From Sphingobium sp. (lineage in GTDB: Bacteria; Pseudomonadota; Alphaproteobacteria; Sphingomonadales; Sphingomonadaceae): a stretch of DNA of 64,000 nt. The notes under the pieces are model-generated. The model did not search any database. It was not told the DNA's origin and saw nothing but the letters and a program-made list of their open reading frames with translations. The translations under genes and the position numbers were made by a program. The stretch is taken from contig SPEL01000002.1 in assembly GCA_009360885.1 (NCBI GenBank), positions 124,001 to 188,000 of the forward strand, read 5' to 3'. The first letter of the stretch is position 1; every line of letters starts with the position of its first letter. Positions 37,317-45,805 of this stretch are shown piece by piece.

Positions 37317-38368
37317 CTCATCAATCTCGACAGGGTTTGTGCGGTAAAATCAACCATGGGGATGACACGCGCATAGTTCAAGCGGGTTGGGCCAATCACG
37401 CCGACAACACCGACAACGCGCCCCTCCCCATTACGATAAGGGGCGGCTATGACCGAAGAACCGGATAAGGAAAAGAGCTTGTTTTCCGAACCGATGAAGA
37501 TTTTCGTCGCAGACGCCGCCAGCGCGCCTTCCATCAGGCGCGAAATCTCCTGTTTTCCTTCCAGATCTTCCAGCAATTGCCGCACCCGTTCCAGATCAGC
37601 CGAAACATGCTCATCAATCAGATTGGCCTGCCCCCGGACAATCAGCACCGGGTGATCCGCCGCATCATTGCTCCAGCTCGCAAGGCCGCGTTCCACCAGA
37701 TTTCGGGCGACATCGTCTAATGTCTGCCGGTCTTGCGCCAGTTCCTGCGCCAGTCTCTCCTGTGCCTCCCGCAGGGTCAGGCCAGCAAGCCGGGCAGAGA
37801 TATAATTGCCAGCCTCCGTCAGTGTCACCGGGCTGACACCGGAGGGCAGATCAACAATGCGGTTTTCCACACTGCCGTCCGCACCAACCAGCACAGCAAG
37901 CGCCTGACCTATGCCCTGCGGACCGCTTACCCCCAATGGCACAAAACTAAACTGGCGCAGCACCGTTTCATGTTTCGGCACCAACACCATGCCCGCACAG
38001 GCCGAAAGGCCCGATAGCACCGCCGTTGTCGCCGCAAGAGCATCTTCGATAGGGCCGGTTTCCGTCACCTGCTGCTCAATCGCGCGGCGTTCTTCGGCGG
38101 ATGGCTGTGCCACCTGCATCATCCCATCAACGAAAATGCGCAGGCCATGTTCTGTCGGCATTCGCCCGGCGGAGACATGCGGCGCGGCAAGCAACCCCAT
38201 TTCCTCCAGTTCCTGCATCACATGCCGGATAGAGGCCGAAGAAAGGTTCACCATCTGGCTAAGCGCACGGGATGCAACCGGCGTGCCGGTACCCAGATAG
38301 CCTTCCACCACCAGCCGAAAAATATCGCGGGCGCGATCGTTCATTTCACTGATAGGCACGGATGTCAT
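37313..38368 (-). CDS. hrcA: Heat-inducible transcription repressor HrcA
   Basis: A 351-residue repressor that binds CIRCE elements. An N-terminal winged helix (ARDIFRLVVEGYLGTGTPVASRALSQM, SASIRHVMQELEEMGLLAAPHVSAGRMPTEHGLRIFVDG) is followed by the GAF-like regulatory domain. The C-terminal VVGVVGVIGPTRLNYARVIPMVD is conserved. It precedes grpE, the usual hrcA-grpE order, and diverges from rph. No CIRCE sequence is visible in this window. Confidence 0.95.
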   Translation of the reverse strand: MTSVPISEMNDRARDIFRLVVEGYLGTGTPVASRALSQMVNLSSASIRHVMQELEEMGLLAAPHVSAGRMPTEHGLRIFVDGMMQVAQPSAEERRAIEQQVTETGPIEDALAATTAVLSGLSACAGMVLVPKHETVLRQFSFVPLGVSGPQGIGQALAVLVGADGSVENRIVDLPSGVSPVTLTEAGNYISARLAGLTLREAQERLAQELAQDRQTLDDVARNLVERGLASWSNDAADHPVLIVRGQANLIDEHVSADLERVRQLLEDLEGKQEISRLMEGALAASATKIFIGSENKLFSLSGSSVIAAPYRNGEGRVVGVVGVIGPTRLNYARVIPMVDFTAQTLSRLMR

Positions 38369-38541
38369 CCGGCCAATGTAGGAAAGGGAGAGGCGCGGCG
38401 CAATCCGTCATCTATAATTGCGCACCCTCAAGAAATTCTGCATTTTCCCTCATCTTTCGCAGCATTGCTCTTGTGCCGGGGGCACCAGACGCATAATCGA
38501 CAGGGCGAGATACGTAATTCACTTATTGAAAGGCCCCCTTC

Positions 38542-39258
38542 ATGCGCCCATCAGGCCGAACCCCAGACCAAATGCGTTCCATCACCATGGAACCCGGTTT
38601 CACCATGCACGCCGAAGGGAGCTGCCTCGTCAGCTTTGGCGACACGCGGGTTCTCTGCACCGCCAGCGTCGAAGAGCGCGTTCCGCCCTTCCTGCGCGGC
38701 AAGGGTGAGGGCTGGGTCACGGCGGAATATGGCATGTTGCCCCGCGCCACCCATAGCCGCAGCAACCGCGAAGCCGCCAAGGGCAAGCAATCTGGCCGTA
38801 CGCAGGAAATCCAGCGTCTTATCGGTCGTTCTCTGCGCTCTATCGTAGATTTGAAGGCTCTGGGCGAGCGCCAGATCACCATCGACTGTGATGTTATTCA
38901 GGCCGATGGCGGCACCCGCACCGCCTCCATTTCCGGCGCATGGGTTGCCCTGCGTATTGCCGTAGACAAGCTGATCGCCAGCGGCGCCCTCACCACCGAT
39001 CCGATCCAGCAGCAGGTCGCCGCCATTAGCTGCGGCATCAGCAATGGTACTCCGGTGCTGGACCTTGATTATATCGAAGACAGCAGCGCAGAGGCCGACG
39101 CCAATTTCGTGCTGACGGGCGACAATAAAATCGCAGAGGTTCAGGCAACGGCAGAAGGCGCGACATTTGACGACGAAGAACTGCTCCGCTTACTGCGTCT
39201 CGCCCGCATCGGTTGCGGCGAAATCTTCGCAGCCCAGCGCAAAGCCACCGGCCGATGA
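38542..39258 (+). CDS. rph: Ribonuclease PH
   Basis: A 238-residue phosphorolytic 3'-5' exoribonuclease that trims tRNA 3' ends. [45 protein letters not shown] is the canonical start. [21 protein letters not shown] contains the phosphate-binding arginines. [23 protein letters not shown] and [18 protein letters not shown] complete the fold. Its stop overlaps the rdgB start (ATGA). Confidence 0.97.
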   Translation: MRPSGRTPDQMRSITMEPGFTMHAEGSCLVSFGDTRVLCTASVEERVPPFLRGKGEGWVTAEYGMLPRATHSRSNREAAKGKQSGRTQEIQRLIGRSLRSIVDLKALGERQITIDCDVIQADGGTRTASISGAWVALRIAVDKLIASGALTTDPIQQQVAAISCGISNGTPVLDLDYIEDSSAEADANFVLTGDNKIAEVQATAEGATFDDEELLRLLRLARIGCGEIFAAQRKATGR

Positions 39259-39884
39259 CCGACGAGTTCGGCAAAGAACAGGCGATCCGCAAGCTCGCCC
39301 CCGGCAAGCTGGTCATCGCCAGCCATAATAAGGGCAAGGTGCGCGAAATAGCGGACCTTCTCGCCCCTTATGGCATGGATGTTATCTCCGCTGGTGAACT
39401 GGACCTGCCAGAGCCAGAGGAAACCGGCACGACCTTCATCGCCAATGCCGAGCTAAAGGCACTGACCGCAGCAGACCTCTCCGGCCTGCCCGCCCTTGCC
39501 GATGATAGTGGGCTGGTGGTTGAGGCATTGAATGGCGACCCCGGCATTTTCTCCGCACGCTGGGCGGGGCCGGACAAGGATTTCGGCCTTGCTATGCAAA
39601 AGGTCTGGGATGCGCTTGGTGAAAAAGGGCCGGATGCCGGACGTGACGCGCATTTCATCTGCGCCCTCGCCCTTGCATGGCCAGATGGCCATGTAGAGGC
39701 CTTTGAAGGCCGGGTGGATGGCACCCTCGTCTGGCCGCCACGGGGTGATAAGGGCTTTGGCTATGACCCGATATTCCAGCCAATCGGCCATGACATCAGC
39801 TTTGCCGAGATGGAACCAGAAGCCAAACATGCGATGAGCCACCGCGCCGACGCCTTTAAGAAACTGGTCGCGGCCTCTTTCTGA
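39255..39884 (+). CDS. rdgB: dITP/XTP pyrophosphatase (RdgB/HAM1)
   Basis: A 209-residue enzyme that removes non-canonical purine nucleoside triphosphates. The N-terminal [19 protein letters not shown] is the phosphate-binding loop. [39 protein letters not shown] and [10 protein letters not shown] hold the metal-binding acidic residues. [13 protein letters not shown] and [14 protein letters not shown] are conserved. The ATG at 39255 overlaps the rph stop; this rph-rdgB-hemW order is common in alphaproteobacteria. Confidence 0.97.
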   Translation: MTDEFGKEQAIRKLAPGKLVIASHNKGKVREIADLLAPYGMDVISAGELDLPEPEETGTTFIANAELKALTAADLSGLPALADDSGLVVEALNGDPGIFSARWAGPDKDFGLAMQKVWDALGEKGPDAGRDAHFICALALAWPDGHVEAFEGRVDGTLVWPPRGDKGFGYDPIFQPIGHDISFAEMEPEAKHAMSHRADAFKKLVAASF

Positions 39885-39892
39885 TTATATGA

Positions 39893-39935
39893 GTAATAGA
39901 GGTCGAGTGCCAGACTGCACCCGACCTCTTATTTC
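39893..39935. terminator. Bidirectional terminator between rdgB and the CAP gene
   Basis: AGAGGTCGAGTGC and GCACCCGACCTCT form a 13-bp stem with one mismatch around CAGACT. AAT precedes and TATTT follows it. It serves two converging genes. Confidence 0.85.
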
Positions 39936-39938
39936 CTG

Positions 39939-40547
39939 TCAGGGCATGTGATTCATAGAAAGGGAAACTTCCGTATCCCCTTCATCCGCCCGCACACCCC
40001 AGACATTGCCCGCCGGATCATAGCGGCACACCAGAAAATCATAATAGCGATTGGACGCCAGCGCACAGCCCACCGCCGTGGTCGTGCGCCAAATCATCTG
40101 GCTATAGTGGCCCACATCTTCCCAACGCCCGGTGGTGCTGATCGCTGGCACAGCCCGCGCTACATAATAGCGCTTTTCCGCCAGAAAATCATTCATCATA
40201 TGGTGAAAACCATAAGCACCACGTGTGCCCATCCACAAATTTTCGCCTTGCCGATTGTCACTGCTATGGCGCAATATACCCGAACGCGACAAACGCTGCG
40301 CATAGGCCGCAGCATCAGCGCTCAGCCGGTCATCCCAGCGTAGCGGCGGCACCTTCCATCGCCTGCGTTCCTCATTATGCGCTGCCAGCGCGACCTGATG
40401 CAGCGTCACCTTATCGCGCGCCATCGGGCCTGCGCTGCCATAAGGGGCCGCGCAATCCCCGCAAACTTCCTCAATCATTCCTTCTGCCTGAACAGAAGAA
40501 GGCACAGCAATCAGCGCAACCAGTAGCGCCGCCGACCATTGTCGCAT
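39939..40547 (-). CDS. Secreted CAP/SCP-domain protein
   Basis: About 202 residues. A Sec signal peptide (MRQWSAALLVALIAVPSSVQAEG) precedes a CAP domain of the CRISP/antigen 5/PR-1 superfamily. The signatures are LAAHNEERRRWKVPPLRWDDRLSADAAAYA, SGILRHSSDNRQGENLW, GHYSQMIWRTTTAVGCALA and DFLVCRYDPAGNVWG. The bacterial function is unknown. The ATG at 40547 is supported by AGGAAAG. It diverges from hemW with only 16 bp between the two start codons, so the promoters must overlap the coding regions. Confidence 0.85.
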   Translation of the reverse strand: MRQWSAALLVALIAVPSSVQAEGMIEEVCGDCAAPYGSAGPMARDKVTLHQVALAAHNEERRRWKVPPLRWDDRLSADAAAYAQRLSRSGILRHSSDNRQGENLWMGTRGAYGFHHMMNDFLAEKRYYVARAVPAISTTGRWEDVGHYSQMIWRTTTAVGCALASNRYYDFLVCRYDPAGNVWGVRADEGDTEVSLSMNHMP

Positions 40548-40563
40548 AAGGGTCTTTCCTATC

Positions 40564-41805
40564 ATGACCCGGCTAACTGACATCGCGAATCTTAACCCTT
40601 TACAAATGGAGCAAGGTGTAACGCCTGTTAACGATGAAATGTTGCCTGGTGCAGACAAAATGTTAGCCCTTTATATTCATTGGCCTTTTTGCGTTTCCAA
40701 ATGCCCATATTGCGATTTCAACAGCCATGTGCGTGACGGTGTAGACACATCACTATGGCGCGCATCCTTGCTGGCGGATATGGCCCATGAACGACACCGC
40801 ACCGGCCCGCGCACGCTGAGTTCGATCTTTTTCGGGGGCGGCACGCCTTCGCTCATGCCCCCGGCATTGGTGGCGGACCTGATCGATGCTGCACAAAGCC
40901 ATTGGGCCTTCGCCCCCGATATTGAAATCACGCTGGAGGCCAACCCCAATAGCGTCGAGGTAGACCGCTTTGCTGACCTTGCCATTGCAGGCGTGAATCG
41001 GGTGTCACTGGGTGTGCAATCCTTTGATGGTGAGGCCCTGCGGTTTCTGGGCCGCGCCCATGATGTGGGGGAGGCTCAGCGCGCGATAGAGGTCGCCCAG
41101 AGCCATTTCCGCCGGGTGAGCTTTGATCTCATCTACGCCCTGCCCGATCAATCTGCCATGGATTGGGAGAAGCAGCTACACCATGCCCTCTCCTTTGGCA
41201 CAGACCATCTCTCGCTTTATCAACTAACGATAGAGGCCGGAACGCGCTTTGAAACATTGGTGCGGCAAGGGCGCTTCATCCCTGCAGAGGCAGACCATGG
41301 GGCGGACCTTTATGACATAACGCAGGAACTGACTAAGAATGCCGGGATCCCGGCCTATGAAACCAGCAACCATGCGCGATTGGGGCAGGAAAGCCGCCAT
41401 AACCTCACTTACTGGCGCTATGGCGATTATGCGGGTATCGGCCCCGGTGCCCATGGTCGCCGCCCGGATGAAAGCGGTGCGCCCGTCGCCACGCAGCGGC
41501 ATAAAAAGCCGGAAAACTGGCTGGATGCGGTGGGTCGTAATGGCTATGGCCTGCAAAGCGAAACCGGCCTATCGCCGCAAGACCGTGGGCGAGAGGCGCT
41601 GCTTATGGGCCTGCGCCTTGGTGAAGGCGTTGATCTAGACGCGATTAGTGCCCGCACTGGGCTTAGCCGCACGGAACTGGTGGATGACGATGCCATCAAA
41701 ACCCTGTCTGGCTATGGACTGCTGAAAAAGGAAGGCACCCGCCTGCAAGTAACGGAGCAAGGTGCGCTTCTCCTTGATGCGATCCTTGGCGAGATCGTGT
41801 TATAG
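40564..41805 (+). CDS. hemW: Heme chaperone HemW (radical SAM)
   Basis: A protein of up to 413 residues related to oxygen-independent coproporphyrinogen oxidase. The radical-SAM cluster motif is CVSKCPYCDFNSH near residue 47. IFFGGGTPSLMPP, ITLEANPNSVEVDRFADLAIAGVNRVSLGVQSF and QLTIEAGTRFETLVRQG follow, with the HemW C-terminal domain from about 330. HemW inserts heme into respiratory proteins. The first ~35 residues are unlike the family, and an internal ATG near 40639 would give the usual N-terminus. It follows rdgB functionally, with the CAP gene inserted on the other strand. Confidence 0.9.
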   Translation: MTRLTDIANLNPLQMEQGVTPVNDEMLPGADKMLALYIHWPFCVSKCPYCDFNSHVRDGVDTSLWRASLLADMAHERHRTGPRTLSSIFFGGGTPSLMPPALVADLIDAAQSHWAFAPDIEITLEANPNSVEVDRFADLAIAGVNRVSLGVQSFDGEALRFLGRAHDVGEAQRAIEVAQSHFRRVSFDLIYALPDQSAMDWEKQLHHALSFGTDHLSLYQLTIEAGTRFETLVRQGRFIPAEADHGADLYDITQELTKNAGIPAYETSNHARLGQESRHNLTYWRYGDYAGIGPGAHGRRPDESGAPVATQRHKKPENWLDAVGRNGYGLQSETGLSPQDRGREALLMGLRLGEGVDLDAISARTGLSRTELVDDDAIKTLSGYGLLKKEGTRLQVTEQGALLLDAILGEIVL

Positions 41806-41813
41806 GGTGCGCT

Positions 41814-42728
41814 ATGAGCATAGCCCATCAGGACATACTCGCCCGCTGGCACCGGCACCTCAGCCATGAACGACGGCGGTCTCCGCACACGGTACGCGCT
41901 TATATGGCCGGGGCGCAGCGATTACTGTCCTTCCTGACGGAGCATCATGGAACGCCCCCGACCGAGGCCTTGCTCTCTGCTCTGCCCGCCGCCGATTTGC
42001 GGGCCTTCATCGCTTATCGTCGCACGAAGGGCGCAGGCAGTGGCGGCATTGGCAATGCATCGGCTGCGCGAGAACTATCGGCCATTCGTGCATTTCTCGC
42101 CTTTGCAGGCGGAGAGGATGGCACTGTCCCAGTCTTACAAGGGCCTCGCATCAAAAAAGGCCTGCCGCGCGCAGTCTCCCCGGATGATGTGATGGCGCTC
42201 GCCGAAGACGTCAGCGAAAATGCACGCGAACCATGGATAGCGGCGCGGGACTGGGCGCTGTTATTGCTCCTCTATGGCGGTGGCCTGCGTATATCAGAGG
42301 CCCTTTCGATACTGCGCCGTGATGTACCCGTGGGTGAGACACTGCGCGTTACCGGCAAGCGCAACAAAACCCGTATCGTCCCCATGCTGCCGCAGGTGCG
42401 GGATGCTCTCGCGGCTTATGCTGCCCTATGCCCTTTTGCATTGTCGGGCGATGACCCGGTGTTTCGCGGAGCGCGCGGCGGTGTGCTGGACGCCGCCATC
42501 ATTCGCAAAGCTGTGCGAGAAGCGCGCCGCCGCCTGATGTTGCCAGAACGCACCAGCCCCCATGCCCTGCGCCATAGCTTTGCCACGCATTTGCTGGGAC
42601 GCGGCGCGGATTTACGATCGTTGCAGGAGTTGCTGGGCCATGCGAGCCTCAGTTCCACGCAGATATATACGCAGGTCGATGCCGCCCATTTGCTCGATAT
42701 TTACCGCCACGCTCATCCACGGGCATAG
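41814..42728 (+). CDS. xerC: Tyrosine recombinase XerC
   Basis: A 304-residue recombinase that resolves chromosome dimers at dif with XerD. The N-terminal SAM-like DNA-binding domain is WHRHLSHERRRSPHTVRAYMAGAQRLLSFL. The catalytic set is present: Arg in GGGLRISEALSI (about 161), Lys in VTGKRNKTRIVPM, HALRHSFATHLLGRG (about 245), HASLSSTQIYTQVD with the nucleophilic Tyr. It starts nine bases after hemW. XerC versus XerD is judged from context and length, so a minor doubt remains. Confidence 0.9.
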   Translation: MSIAHQDILARWHRHLSHERRRSPHTVRAYMAGAQRLLSFLTEHHGTPPTEALLSALPAADLRAFIAYRRTKGAGSGGIGNASAARELSAIRAFLAFAGGEDGTVPVLQGPRIKKGLPRAVSPDDVMALAEDVSENAREPWIAARDWALLLLLYGGGLRISEALSILRRDVPVGETLRVTGKRNKTRIVPMLPQVRDALAAYAALCPFALSGDDPVFRGARGGVLDAAIIRKAVREARRRLMLPERTSPHALRHSFATHLLGRGADLRSLQELLGHASLSSTQIYTQVDAAHLLDIYRHAHPRA

Positions 42729-42765
42729 CGGGCCATAGCAGATAACAGGCCAAAGCAAGGCAATA

Positions 42766-43404
42766 TCAGCCCTTTTCCTGTTCGCATTCCCTGTTTTCAG
42801 TCACCTCATCACTGGGCCGCCAGACGATCAGCCGCCAGACGTAAAAGAGGATACCCATGGCAATTGCCACCGTGGTTGCCGGGCCAAGATAGTCATCAAT
42901 CCGGGCAAAATTAGCGCCCAATATATGGCCACTACCTGCCAATATGATATTCCAGATCAGCGCGCCCGCACCCGTCCAGATAAGGAAACGCCATTTGCCC
43001 ATATGAAACAGACCAGCGGGTAATGAAATCATCGTGCGAAAGGCGGGCATGAAGCGGAAGAAGAACACGATCTTCTCGCCATGGCGGGTAAAGAGACGGT
43101 TCATTGTCTCCACATCCCGCCATTCCAGCGTCAATATGCGGCCAAACCGGCGTACCAGCGGGCGCAGCTTTTCTATGCCCAGCCTGTACCCCACCCAATA
43201 CCAGAAATAATTTCCGATGGTGGTGCCAACCGTCCCAGCCAGCAGCAAAGGCAACATTTCCATGCGCCCCTGCCCCACGCGGATACCCCCGATACCCATG
43301 ATAAGTTCCGACGGAATGGGCGGAAAGACATTTTCCAGCACCATCAGCAGGCCAATGCCCCAATAGCCACCGGCATCAATCAACCAAATGACCCAATCAG
43401 TCAT
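42766..43404 (-). CDS. DedA/SNARE-associated family membrane protein
   Basis: A 212-residue protein with about five hydrophobic segments. GLLMVLENVFPPIPSELIMGIGGIRVGQG, GTVGTTIGNYFWYWVGYRLG, FTRHGEKIVFFFRFMPAFRTMISLPAGLFHMGKWRFL are hallmark DedA regions, with the conserved E, R and P residues. Family members contribute to membrane homeostasis and some flip undecaprenyl phosphate. It converges on xerC. Confidence 0.9.
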   Translation of the reverse strand: MTDWVIWLIDAGGYWGIGLLMVLENVFPPIPSELIMGIGGIRVGQGRMEMLPLLLAGTVGTTIGNYFWYWVGYRLGIEKLRPLVRRFGRILTLEWRDVETMNRLFTRHGEKIVFFFRFMPAFRTMISLPAGLFHMGKWRFLIWTGAGALIWNIILAGSGHILGANFARIDDYLGPATTVAIAMGILFYVWRLIVWRPSDEVTENRECEQEKG

Positions 43405-43462
43405 ATTGCGGGCATTCCGTCATATACCGGCGCATTTCCATCATCATGCCATAATAAACTAA

Positions 43463-44422
43463 TCAGGCCTTGCGCTGTTCCAATCGTGCTTCGATCGCAT
43501 CCCAGATCATTGCGCCGGTATCACTGCCGTTAAATTCATCAATTGATACTATGCCGGTTGGGGATGTGACGTTGATTTCCGTCAACCATTCACCACCGAT
43601 AACATCAATGCCAACGAACAGTAGACCACGCTTTTTAAGTTCCGACCCCATGGCAGCACAGATTTCCAGTTCCTTGTCTGTCAGGCCAGCTTTGACCGCA
43701 GAGCCGCCCACGGCCATGTTGGAACGGATTTCCCCCGCCCCCGGCACGCGGTTAATCGCGCCCGCGACCTCACCATCGACCAGCACGATGCGCTTGTCGC
43801 CTTCTTTCACCGCCGGGATGAAGGCCTGAACCATGAAAGGTTCAACCCATGATTCGTTGAACAATTCGACCAGAGCCGACAGATTCGCACCATCCGGGCC
43901 GATGCGGAACACAGCACTGCCCGCATTGCCATAAAGCGGCTTCACCACAATATCCTTATGCTCGGCAAGGAAAGAGCGCACCTCGTCAAGGCTGCGGGTA
44001 ATCATCGTCGGCGGCATGAAGCGCGCATAATCCAGCACGAACAGCTTTTCCGGCGCATTCCGCACCGATGCCGGATTATTGACGACCAGCGTCTCATCCT
44101 CAATCCGCTCCAGCAAATGGGTGGCCGTGATATAGCTGAGGTCAAAAGGTGGGTCCTGCCGCATCAGCACCACATCCACATCCCGGCCAAGGTCAAGCCG
44201 CACGCGCGCCCCAAAGGCGAAATGATTGCCATCGACCTTCTGCACCGTTACTTCCCGCGCATTTGCGAACAGGCGACCATCGCGCATAGTCAAATCCGGC
44301 GCTTCATAATGATATACTGTGTACCCCCGCGCCTGCGCGCTCAGCATCAGGGCAAAGGTCGAATCCCCGCCAATTTTGATCCCTTCCATCGGGTCCATCT
44401 GCACGGCGATTTTGAGCGACAT
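43463..44422 (-). CDS. gshB: Glutathione synthetase
   Basis: A 319-residue ATP-grasp enzyme that adds glycine to gamma-glutamylcysteine. MSLKIAVQMDPMEGIKIGGDSTFALMLSAQARGY is the family start. DVVLMRQDPPFDLSYITATHLLE, DIVVKPLYGNAGSAVFRIG (ATP-grasp lysine) and LLFVGIDVIGGEWLTEINVTSPTGI (metal-binding Glu/Asn) follow. The ATG at 44422 fits the family; the frame is open 25 codons upstream. yraN lies upstream in the same direction, an order often seen in alphaproteobacteria. Confidence 0.95.
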   Translation of the reverse strand: MSLKIAVQMDPMEGIKIGGDSTFALMLSAQARGYTVYHYEAPDLTMRDGRLFANAREVTVQKVDGNHFAFGARVRLDLGRDVDVVLMRQDPPFDLSYITATHLLERIEDETLVVNNPASVRNAPEKLFVLDYARFMPPTMITRSLDEVRSFLAEHKDIVVKPLYGNAGSAVFRIGPDGANLSALVELFNESWVEPFMVQAFIPAVKEGDKRIVLVDGEVAGAINRVPGAGEIRSNMAVGGSAVKAGLTDKELEICAAMGSELKKRGLLFVGIDVIGGEWLTEINVTSPTGIVSIDEFNGSDTGAMIWDAIEARLEQRKA

Positions 44423-44481
44423 AAACACTATCCCTATTTCAAACCCTGTTACAAAGGGCGCAATCCTAACGGCAGCAGAGA

Positions 44482-44961
44482 TTATCCCCCGTGCCAAACA
44501 TTCATCAGATGGCGTGGCGGACGCCCCCGCGCAAGGAGCATCACGTCAATTTGCATATCATCGCCGATTTTCAGATAGCGATGGGCCAGAGCTTCCGCCG
44601 CCGCCGCGACGCGTAACAGGCGGCGTTCATCAATGGCATGGTCAAGGTCGGCCACGCTGGCCCGCGCCTTCACCTCAATGAAGGAGACGATTTTGCCTTT
44701 ACGGGCGATAATATCGACCTCGCCCGCCCGTATTTTCACCCTCCGGTCGAGGATGGTCCAGCCCTTTAGGCGCAGCCACCATGCGCAGATACGCTCCGCC
44801 TGACGACCAAATTGCTCCGCCTGAAGGCGGGATGAGCGGGGCTTCAGCCGATTATTGCCGCCCGGTTGCGCCGGGGTGCCATGGCCCGGAAAGTCATGCC
44901 CTGTAAAATCATGACCCGTAAAATCATGACCCGTAAAATCATGGCGCAGCTTATTCCTCAC
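44482..44961 (-). CDS. yraN: YraN family (UPF0102) endonuclease-like protein with N-terminal pentapeptide repeats
   Basis: 159 residues. The UPF0102 domain is AERICAWWLRLKGWTILDRRVKIRAGEVDIIARKGKIVSFIEVKAR, a restriction-endonuclease-like fold with the D...ExK catalytic residues; its function is unknown. The start is a GTG whose GTGA overlaps the rsmI stop. That fixes the reading of four tandem five-residue repeats (HDFTG x3, HDFPG, residues 7-26), which are not part of the family. The repeat is recent at DNA level (15-bp unit). Confidence 0.88.
   Translation of the reverse strand: MRNKLRHDFTGHDFTGHDFTGHDFPGHGTPAQPGGNNRLKPRSSRLQAEQFGRQAERICAWWLRLKGWTILDRRVKIRAGEVDIIARKGKIVSFIEVKARASVADLDHAIDERRLLRVAAAAEALAHRYLKIGDDMQIDVMLLARGRPPRHLMNVWHGG
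44884..44943 (-). repeat. Tandem 15-bp repeat in the yraN 5' coding region
   Basis: Four copies of a unit reading CATGATTTTACGGGT on the minus strand encode HDFTG, HDFTG, HDFTG and HDFPG. The middle copies are nearly identical and the outer one has drifted. The length keeps the reading frame. Confidence 0.9.
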
Positions 44962-45794
44962 GCGCCCTTCATCTCCAGCGCGCGGGCATAAAGGGCGCGG
45001 CGATCAAGACCTGTCACCTTCGCGACTTCACTTGCCGCCTTACCAACAGAAAGGCGAGTCAAAGCCTCCTTCAGCAAGCTATCCGCGTCTTCGGCGCTCA
45101 TCGCCTGCTTTTCGCCGGGAGGGCCGACGACGACGACAATCTCTCCCTTGGGTGCAACGTCCTGATAAAAAGCCGCCAATTCGCCAAGTGTACCGGTTTT
45201 GACCTCCTCATAGCTTTTGCTGATTTCGCGGCAAACAGCGACTTCGCGATCCCCCAGCGCCAGTGCCATATCAGATAGCGACGCCCCCAGACGCGGGCCA
45301 CTCTCGTAAAAAACAAGGCTGGCGCGCAGGGATGCAACCTCACCCAGTGCATCCCCCCGCGCCTTGGATTTGGCGGGGAGGAACCCCATGAACAGGAAAC
45401 GATCCGTCGGCAGGGCCGACAAGGTGAGCGCCGCTATCGCCGCACAAGGGCCGGGAATCGTCGTAATCAGCCGTCCAGCGGCCCGCGCATCCCGCACTAG
45501 CTTATAGCCGGGGTCGGAGATGAGCGGCGTCCCCGCATCGCTCAGCAATGCAACCGCCTCATTGGCCATACGGTCAACCAAATGGGCGCGCACCCGCTCA
45601 TCACTATGGTCATGATAAGGGACCATCGGCGTATCCGCCCCCGCATGACGCAGCAGCTTCGCGCTGACGCGGCTATCCTCCACCGCGACAACATCAGCCC
45701 GGCATAATATGTCGGCTGCACGCGGAGAGAGATCAGACAAGTTGCCGATTGGCCCGGCGACGATATAAAGGCCCGAAGGAAGAGTATCCACCAT
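44958..45794 (-). CDS. rsmI: 16S rRNA 2'-O-methyltransferase RsmI (C1402)
   Basis: A 278-residue tetrapyrrole-methylase-like enzyme. SGLYIVAGPIGNLSDLSPRAADILCRADVVAVEDSRVSAKLLRHAG, SDAGTPLISDPGYKLVRDARAAG, TIPGPCAAIAALTLSALPTDRFLFMGFLPAKSKAR and FYESGPRLGASLSDM are RsmI signatures. It usually has T-P-I-G-N; A-G-P-I-G-N here is a small change. Its start codon is only 11 bp from that of the divergent lpoA-like gene. In E. coli rsmI is also divergent from lpoA-yraN, but here yraN has moved behind rsmI. Confidence 0.95.
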   Translation of the reverse strand: MVDTLPSGLYIVAGPIGNLSDLSPRAADILCRADVVAVEDSRVSAKLLRHAGADTPMVPYHDHSDERVRAHLVDRMANEAVALLSDAGTPLISDPGYKLVRDARAAGRLITTIPGPCAAIAALTLSALPTDRFLFMGFLPAKSKARGDALGEVASLRASLVFYESGPRLGASLSDMALALGDREVAVCREISKSYEEVKTGTLGELAAFYQDVAPKGEIVVVVGPPGEKQAMSAEDADSLLKEALTRLSVGKAASEVAKVTGLDRRALYARALEMKGA

Positions 45795-45805
45795 AAGGAG
45801 TTACC

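Noticed and set aside
38369-38541. CIRCE element in the hrcA/rph divergent region
   Set aside because: No TTAGCACTC-N9-GAGTGCTAA or near match; a CTTG there is not at the right distance from a -10 box.
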